Below, in pieces: positions 1-5,500 of a stretch of DNA of 8,291 nt. The notes below the pieces were generated by a model, which was given only the letters and a program-made list of their open reading frames with translations, was not told the DNA's origin and searched no databases. This DNA is from Methanobacteriota archaeon (GTDB lineage Archaea > Thermoplasmatota > Poseidoniia > Poseidoniales > Poseidoniaceae). A program made the position numbers and the translations under genes. The DNA lies in NCBI GenBank assembly GCA_029979405.1, contig JAPOHM010000057.1, forward strand, positions 1 to 8,291, given 5' to 3'. Each line of letters begins with the position of its first letter. Position 1 is the first letter of the stretch.

Positions 1-327
1 AAATGTTGTATCTTCATACCAAGATGCAGAATACCACATTCCACCTCGAATTCTATCCCATCTTAAAGTCCCATCAACTGGTATCAATTCTACCTCAGAT
101 GAATCTCCAGGGAGACCTGATTCTGATAGTAGATTAACCTCATGATTCATTATTTCCATCTGCGATTGCATGTCACTTCTTTTGAGTGAACCCTCTAATT
201 CTTGTATTACGGGTACAAGAGACAAAAGCATTAATCCGATTATGGAAATTACTCCCCCAAACAGTAGTACGGTGGCGACTGCCGCACTTACTGCTTCCTC
301 GTCCCTGTGCAAACTAGAGTTCATCAT
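1..327 (-). CDS. Archaeal type IV pilin-like protein, N-terminal part (runs off left edge)
   Basis: The first 109 residues of a leftward gene are visible and its 3' end lies outside the window. The protein opens MMNSSLHRDEEAVS and continues into one hydrophobic helix (about residues 13-40, AVATVLLFGGVISIIGLMLL), then a polar region (about 45-70) that may be helical. This is the layout of an archaeal class III signal peptide: a short charged leader next to a hydrophobic pilin core. It shares the RDxxAVS motif with the gene just upstream (324-1367), so the two look like paralogous pilin or pseudopilin subunits. Residues 85-105 (WDRIRGGMWYSASWY) are aromatic-rich and probably begin the extracellular domain. 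The ATG at 327-325 overlaps the upstream TGA (326-324) in an ATGA junction, with GGAGG 7 nt before it, so translational coupling is likely; a second ATG follows directly at 324-322. The pilin-like call rests on the N-terminus only; whether it is a major pilin, minor pilin or adhesin is unknown. Confidence 0.8.
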   Translation of the reverse strand, partial: MMNSSLHRDEEAVSAAVATVLLFGGVISIIGLMLLSLVPVIQELEGSLKRSDMQSQMEIMNHEVNLLSESGLPGDSSEVELIPVDGTLRWDRIRGGMWYSASWYEDTTF

Positions 328-1367
328 CTGCTAACCTCCACTAGTTGAAGGTCGATTTCTAAATCAATCATCATCCCGTCATGATCTATTGTCAAGCCAT
401 CGAAACCACTTTCTCTCTGCCATGGTCTAATTCCTCTGTATTCATCCAAAGTATCAGACACTTTATGCAACTGGTAATCGATTAACCATCCTTCATTCAT
501 TTGGGGTGTAATCGTTGGCCCTAATTCGGAATTATACGTGTAACGGAAATTCCATGCATCTCCACTAAAAATTTGTACAGGGCCTCTTGAACTAATGTCA
601 AAGGTTGCATCTCTTCCATCAGGCACAGCCCCTATTACCTGTATGTTCCTTAATGACACACTAGATCGCATCGTACCGTCAAACAATTCTTCTATCTTCA
701 TATCAGGAGAAGATGTTACCTTCCAAGGCTCGTTTGAAAATTTGTCAAATCTTGCATCGTTAATTATTCCAATTGAGTGTTCACCAGTTTGGACTTTAGT
801 ATTGACCAAGAGACCAGATAATGATGCGTGAGCATACTTGTGAATTTCGATGTCGTGGATGTTGTAAATAGTTACGATATACGTTCCTTGCAATGTTGTG
901 TTATGCGATATTATTACCGGCTCTTCACTTGGAGAAAAATCGACATATTCTACAGATTCAGGTGTCCAAATTTTTGCTTTAACCGCTGATTCATTAACGG
1001 CGTAAATTGAAAATGTTGTTTGGTTGATATAGGCTACATTTACCTCTTCATTCCAAGTTAAATCAGCACTCATGGTCCATATTTCTGCATTCAATACAGG
1101 CACGACTGAACTCGATAATGAATTGATTGTTGTGCGTAATCCAGTGTTGTTAGTAGACGATGCGACAACATCTATCCTTGAGTCTAACCTTTCAGCTATG
1201 CCGTTTGCATTAGCCCATGAGGTGTTGTCTTGGAAATCATTAACGTATGGAGTCAAAACGAGAAAAACCCCGCCCATCATTGTAACTACCATAGCAAGAA
1301 GCATAACTACGCCAATAACTTCGCTGACAGCGAGGTCGTCGCGGCGACAAGTAGTGCCTCTCATCAT
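324..1367 (-). CDS. Archaeal type IV pilin N-terminal domain protein (pilin-like surface protein)
   Basis: This 347-aa protein starts with a short basic leader (MMRGTTCRRDD) followed by AVSEVIGVVMLLAMVV and a hydrophobic stretch to about residue 38. It closely resembles the archaeal Pilin_N / DUF1628 signature (haloarchaeal pilins have AVSPVIGV at this place). Such proteins are cut by a prepilin peptidase of the PibD/FlaK type just before the hydrophobic core and then assembled or anchored by that helix. The remaining roughly 300 residues look beta-rich and extracellular, with several N-x-S/T sequons (for example Asn48) and no cysteine after the leader. At this size it is much longer than a typical major pilin, so a minor pilin, adhesive tip subunit or membrane-anchored pseudopilin is more likely. 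It lies 56 bp downstream of the MBL-fold gene and overlaps the next pilin-like gene by ATGA. No Shine-Dalgarno sits at the usual distance from its ATG: a GAGGGGGG tract ends 15 nt upstream, and no in-frame alternative start lies between. Domain call is strong; exact function unknown. Confidence 0.85.
   Translation of the reverse strand: MMRGTTCRRDDLAVSEVIGVVMLLAMVVTMMGGVFLVLTPYVNDFQDNTSWANANGIAERLDSRIDVVASSTNNTGLRTTINSLSSSVVPVLNAEIWTMSADLTWNEEVNVAYINQTTFSIYAVNESAVKAKIWTPESVEYVDFSPSEEPVIISHNTTLQGTYIVTIYNIHDIEIHKYAHASLSGLLVNTKVQTGEHSIGIINDARFDKFSNEPWKVTSSPDMKIEELFDGTMRSSVSLRNIQVIGAVPDGRDATFDISSRGPVQIFSGDAWNFRYTYNSELGPTITPQMNEGWLIDYQLHKVSDTLDEYRGIRPWQRESGFDGLTIDHDGMMIDLEIDLQLVEVSR
335..339 (-). 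promoter_or_regulatory. Shine-Dalgarno site for the second pilin-like gene
   Basis: GGAGG on the minus strand lies 7 nt upstream of the ATG at 327, inside the last codons of the preceding pilin-like gene. It is the clearest ribosome binding site in the window and supports starting at the overlapping ATGA rather than further downstream. Confidence 0.7.
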
Positions 1368-1382
1368 GTTGAAGAGATAATT

Positions 1383-1422
1383 CCCCCCTCTTATGGTTTG
1401 ACCAATTTGACATTAAAATAGG
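1383..1422 (-). promoter_or_regulatory. Candidate promoter/leader of the pilin-like pair
   Basis: The 56-bp gap between the MBL-fold gene and the first pilin-like gene holds an AT-rich element (CCTATTTTAA on the minus strand, 1422-1413) and a GAGGGGGG tract (1390-1383). The AT element is about 46-55 nt upstream of the ATG, so used as a TATA box it would place transcription start near 1390 with a leader of roughly 20 nt. This would let the pilin pair be transcribed apart from the MBL-fold gene. It is a match by eye only; read-through as one operon is equally possible. Confidence 0.3.
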
Positions 1423-1423
1423 G

Positions 1424-2242
1424 CTATCCTCGAAGATAAATTCCTTCTTGGGCAACCTTTTCCGATTCGCTTTGTCCAATGTGGTGGGTGAATTCTGGAC
1501 CGTCCTGTAACGATATTTGGATGTCCCCCTCAAATCGTTCTTGTATGTGGTACAGTACAACGGATTCAGCCAAGTGTGGTGCATTATTTTTCTCTGAAAG
1601 GTGTGTTAGAACTACAGATCTGGTTTCATTATCCACAACTCTTGATAAAAACTGACCTGTTTGGTCGTTAGATAAGTGTCCGCCTCTGCTCGAAATTCTA
1701 TCTTTGAGTTTCATTGGATATGGGCCATTCATGAGGCGATTGTGGTCATAATTTGCCTCGACTGAAATGTGTTGGCAACCGGCAACATGAGTGACCAACT
1801 CTTCTGTCCAAGATCCCAAATCAGTGATTACAGCACCCCTTTCTCCATTGTGGGAGGCGATAAATGCAACATTATCAGCTCCGCTATGTGGCACTGGAAC
1901 GGGTAGTATTGCTAGGTCATTTCCAAATTCTATCGCATCTAAATTCTCAAATAAACTAACTTTACTCAAATCAAGATTTAAAGCCGTAGCAGTTCTATCA
2001 TTGCAAAAAACAGGGATATCCCATCTTTTCTGAGCAATTTTTGCTCCACCTCCATGGTCTGAGTGATGGTGGGTGATCAAAATACCATCAATTTCTGTGG
2101 GTTTCACATTCATCCTCGCCAGCCTTGATTCTAGTTGTTTACCACTAAACCCTTGGTCTATGAGAACCATTTTGTCCCCACATTCGACTAGTGTAGAGTT
2201 TCCTCTACTCCCAGTTCCCAAGTGAGTGAACGATAGAGACAT
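1424..2242 (-). CDS. WalJ/YycJ-like metallo-beta-lactamase-fold hydrolase
   Basis: This is a 272-aa cytoplasmic enzyme with no signal peptide or membrane segment. The N-terminus has the GTGSRGNSTLVE motif (about 9-20) characteristic of the YycJ/WalJ/VicX branch of the MBL fold. The metal site is complete: HHHSDH at residues 58-63 (HxHxDH), His119 in PHSGADN, Asp141 in TDLG, and His214 in THLSEKNN. Other family hallmarks are SVEANYD (160-166), NGPYP (172-176) and GHLSND (188-193). Full length matches the family, which is usually about 260-270 aa. MBL-fold members of this branch bind two metal ions and are thought to be phosphodiesterases; bacterial YycJ has been linked to 5'-3' nuclease activity and, in Firmicutes, to the WalRK cell-wall operon. 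The substrate here cannot be read from sequence. Only one ATG start fits, at 2242, with no clear Shine-Dalgarno, so a leaderless or short-leader transcript is possible. It is divergent from the giant gene and upstream of the pilin-like pair; a role in pilus biology is not implied by the family. Confidence 0.9.
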   Translation of the reverse strand: MSLSFTHLGTGSRGNSTLVECGDKMVLIDQGFSGKQLESRLARMNVKPTEIDGILITHHHSDHGGGAKIAQKRWDIPVFCNDRTATALNLDLSKVSLFENLDAIEFGNDLAILPVPVPHSGADNVAFIASHNGERGAVITDLGSWTEELVTHVAGCQHISVEANYDHNRLMNGPYPMKLKDRISSRGGHLSNDQTGQFLSRVVDNETRSVVLTHLSEKNNAPHLAESVVLYHIQERFEGDIQISLQDGPEFTHHIGQSESEKVAQEGIYLRG

Positions 2243-2254
2243 GTGAACTAACTG

Positions 2255-2273
2255 AGGCCATCGCGTATGGCCT
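2255..2273. repeat. Inverted repeat, 7-bp arms, possible operator
   Basis: AGGCCAT (2255-2261) and ATGGCCT (2267-2273) are exact reverse complements around the 5-base centre CGCGT. The site is in the divergent intergenic region, between the candidate TATA element and start codon of the MBL-fold gene. This is where an archaeal repressor often binds, but it could also be a short hairpin in the leader. There is no T-run, so it is not a terminator. Confidence 0.45.
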
Positions 2274-2284
2274 TTGAATTAACC
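2271..2284 (-). promoter_or_regulatory. Candidate TATA element for the MBL-fold gene
   Basis: The minus-strand sequence GGTTAATTCAAAGG (2284-2271) is the best AT-rich candidate at a promoter-like distance, about 30-40 nt upstream of the ATG at 2242. Transcription would then start near 2250, giving an almost leaderless mRNA, which agrees with the missing Shine-Dalgarno. The inverted repeat at 2255-2273 would lie just downstream of this element. By-eye call only. Confidence 0.25.
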
Positions 2285-2367
2285 TATGATTCCTCAGTTA
2301 ATTGCTATTTTTCACAGCAAAAAACAACAAGTCAGGAGAGTTACTGTCTGAACATTGTTCCATCACT

Positions 2368-2375
2368 CTATTAAG
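2368..2375 (+). promoter_or_regulatory. Candidate TATA element for the giant secreted protein gene
   Basis: CTATTAAG lies 41-48 nt before the ATG at 2416 and 53-60 nt before the ATG at 2428. With typical archaeal spacing, transcription would start near 2398, giving a leader of about 18-30 nt. This would rule out initiation at the TTG at 2398 and favour one of the two ATGs. By-eye match only. Confidence 0.3.
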
Positions 2376-2427
2376 GTTGGTTTGCGTGTAATGATTATTG
2401 GGTGCGACCGCGCCCATGGTGGTAAGT

Positions 2428-2511
2428 ATGCGTCGCTCACAGTCAACACTTTTGATGACAATAATGGTCGTTTCAGGTTTGTTCTTAGTTTCACAATTAC
2501 CTGCAATCTCA
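2428..2511 (+). other. Signal peptide of the giant protein
   Basis: MRRSQS gives a basic n-region, STLLMTIMVVSGLFLVS a hydrophobic core, and PAIS a plausible cleavage site (small residues at -3 and -1), leaving a mature start near Asn29. There is no lipobox cysteine. The cleavage position is an estimate. Confidence 0.7.
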
Positions 2512-5500
2512 AATGTAGGTACGACAAACCCAAACTTTACTGAGGGAGAAAGGCCACCTGCCACAGATTCTGATGGCGATAAAATACCAGATGTCCACGA
2601 AAATCTATTCGGTGAATATATCAATTTTTCATCGCCTGATGGTAGAGCAGTAATAATGAAGGGATTAGATAGAGATAACGCATCTGATGCTTATGTTGAC
2701 GTTGATTTGGACGGAATGAATTCTACTGAAGAATACTGTTGGCCGTATCCTGCTGAATGTACGAGTCCAAGTTTCCAACGAGGATTAACAGGGATTATAG
2801 ATGAATCTGGTGATAGAATCTATCTCGACCCTCGTAAATCTGATACTGACGGAGACGGAATGCCAGACGGATTTGAAGCACACATGTGTGAAAGACTGGG
2901 TGGATTTGATTCAGATGAAAAGAGGTTCACATGTCTCTATTTCGACCCGTTAAATGCAAGCGATGCAGATTTAGACTTAGATGACGATGGATTTGATGTT
3001 AATCGTGATGGTTTCCTGACCATCAACGAAATGCTAACTTCGTCAGAGGAATACCAATTTAATTCACCAGCAAACTGGACAAATGAATTAGATGGATTGC
3101 GGTGCTATTCTCCTGGACCTGGCTCAGCAGCACTTTATGATTGGCCATTTATCTCCTCTGATAACAATTACACATATTTCCCAAATTTGCTTTCTGCTTG
3201 TGCTAGAAATGGAACCTCAAACGTAATCGATGAATACATCTGGTTGGGCACCAACCCCTTGGATGAAGATAGTGACAGGTACAATTGGGATGGGGTGAAA
3301 AATCGAAGGTTATTCCCATCAAGTGGCGACGATATAAAAGACGGCTGGGAGATACATTTTGGACTTGACCCATTAAATCGCTCAAACGCATTGATAGATC
3401 TCGATAATGATGGTTGGGATGCAAACAGAGATGGGATAATTAGTGAAGACGCAGCTCGTTCTGAGGAAGCATTAGCTGTCGGTGAACAGTTATCCACTTT
3501 GGAAGAATATCTCACCCATTTGGATGATGGCAATACTGTGAAAGCTGGCATGAGATCTGTGGGGCTTGACTCGACTGCGGACAGTTACAAAGAATACATG
3601 CTGTATCAAGAGATAAATTCCAATGAAATTTCGATTTACAATCATGATGTCAGGGAAATTATGTCTGTGGGTGATGAGCTGTGGGTAGGAACCAAATTGG
3701 GTATTTCAATACTAAATTTTGAGGAAAACCTCGCCTTGCACCATGAACTTCCTCAAGGGCACGACTTGCATGACATGATTTTACTTTCCGACCATCTTGT
3801 TTTGGTGACAGAGAAAGGAGTTTGGTTCGCTCCTTTGTCCGATGGTAACATTTCAGAAATCACTTCTTGGGATTTTTACTCTGGCAGATACACTGCTGGT
3901 ACACAGCTAGTTTCGGATGGTTCTGATGAGTATATACTGTCTCTTGGACAAGGAGGATTTGGTTCAGTTTTCCAAGTAAACGCAGTTTCAGTAATCAAGT
4001 ACGATGTAGGCCAGGGAATCGCAAATGCAATGAACAGCGGTAACGCTACTGCAACACAAATATCCCATTCGGAAGTAAGCGATGGCTCGCTCATGCTTTA
4101 CGTTGGAACTGATGTAGGTCTAATGACAGTTGAAACTTCAAGTGCTAGAGATGCAGCAGTGCCTAACTGGAAGTTTTACTTCTCTCCAGAACCCACAACT
4201 ATAGCCTCTAATATCGAATCATTGAGAGCTGTAGGTGCATTTGGTGGAGGAAATCCTGCGCAGGTAAACGCCTTAGTTGTTGACGGACCGACTGACTCTC
4301 CGGGACAAGTTGTTTGGATAGGAACTCCCTCAGGTCTCCATAAACTCGACATCCTATCCGGTGCCATAACACATAGTGGCGACTTAGAACATCCAGGTGT
4401 AAACGGTTTTACAGTTCGTGGAACCAATGATATAATTTCGATATTACCAACTGATTCTGAATTATTGATTGGTTCTGCATGGGGATTATGGACCTTAAAC
4501 GGAGGATATAACGCCGTTTATGGGATGACAAATCAAGAATGGGTGCCCGGAATGATTTCCGCAATAGGTGTTCAAAGTGTCGAAGGAATTGAAACAATTT
4601 TTACAGGAATAGGCCCAGGTAAATACTCAAACTTAGAACTGATGCATCCTATGGCAAACGATTCGGATTCCGACGGTATGTTAGATGGTTGGGAAGTAAG
4701 ATATGGGCTTGACCCAACAGATCCTTGGGATGCTCTTCTTGATGCAGATGGTGATGGCGTAAATCTAGATAGCGATCCAATCAACGAAAGATTATGGAGG
4801 AATCTGGATGAGTTTAGGTATACTGCAAGAACTAATGCTGGTTACAATGCGACCGATCCAAGAAATGTCGATACTGATGGTGATGGAGTAAGCGACGGTT
4901 CAGAATACTTCGGGATTTTCCACGAAACGACCCCGCTCTGGTGTCATTATACAAATCAATATGATTACATACACATCTGTGACGAAACTATTGCAGAATC
5001 TGTAAACACTACCTATCTTTCTTCATTAGGTATTGATTCTGGGACCGATGCTACAAACCGGGATTCCGATGGAGATGGAATGCCTGATGGCTGGGAATTA
5101 GAACACAGAAGATGGATTGGTAGCACATTTACCGGGTCAAACAACTGGACAATGGATCCAAATGACCCTGCGGATGCAAACTGGGATGCTGACGGTGACG
5201 GATTATCCAATCTGTGCGAGTATCAGTGGAGCTTGATTAAACAATCTGGTTTAATTGGAGATTTATTGGAAAGCCACTTAGAGACAGAATCTGCTGTTGC
5301 ATTATGGGCTGACCCAGATCCAAATAACAAGGATTCTGATGGAGACTCACTCCCTGATGGATGGGAGGCCAGAGGCGCATGCACTTGGGATGTGAGCCGT
5401 GTGGGAATCAATCCATTGAACGGTAGCGACGCTTTCGAAAATCCAGATGGAGACGGATTTGACATAAATCATAATGGTGTTATCGAGGAAAATGAAGCGT

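Larger units (their letters stand above)
2249..2300. repeat. Inverted repeat, 9-bp arms, enclosing and overlapping the smaller palindrome
   Basis: TAACTGAGG (2249-2257) and CCTCAGTTA (2292-2300) are exact reverse complements 34 bp apart. The left arm shares its AGG (2255-2257) with the left arm of the 7-bp-arm repeat at 2255-2273, so in single-stranded form only one of the two stems can form fully. As double-stranded DNA it could instead be a pair of half-sites for one regulator in opposite orientation. Function is unknown. Confidence 0.45.

Noticed and set aside
2302..2320. TTGCT/AGCAA inverted repeat next to an A-run
   Set aside because: The arms are only 5 bp with a 9-bp gap in AT-rich DNA, so chance is a sufficient explanation.
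2398..2427. TTG start at 2398 or ATG at 2416 for the giant gene, adding 10 or 4 residues
   Set aside because: The TTG start puts an unusually long n-region before the signal peptide and lies at the expected transcription start. The ATG at 2416 cannot be excluded, but 2428 gives the most normal signal peptide.
2298..2624. Leftward 108-codon open frame crossing the divergent promoter region
   Set aside because: It overlaps the start and signal peptide of the giant gene, has no ribosome site and its protein resembles nothing I recognise.
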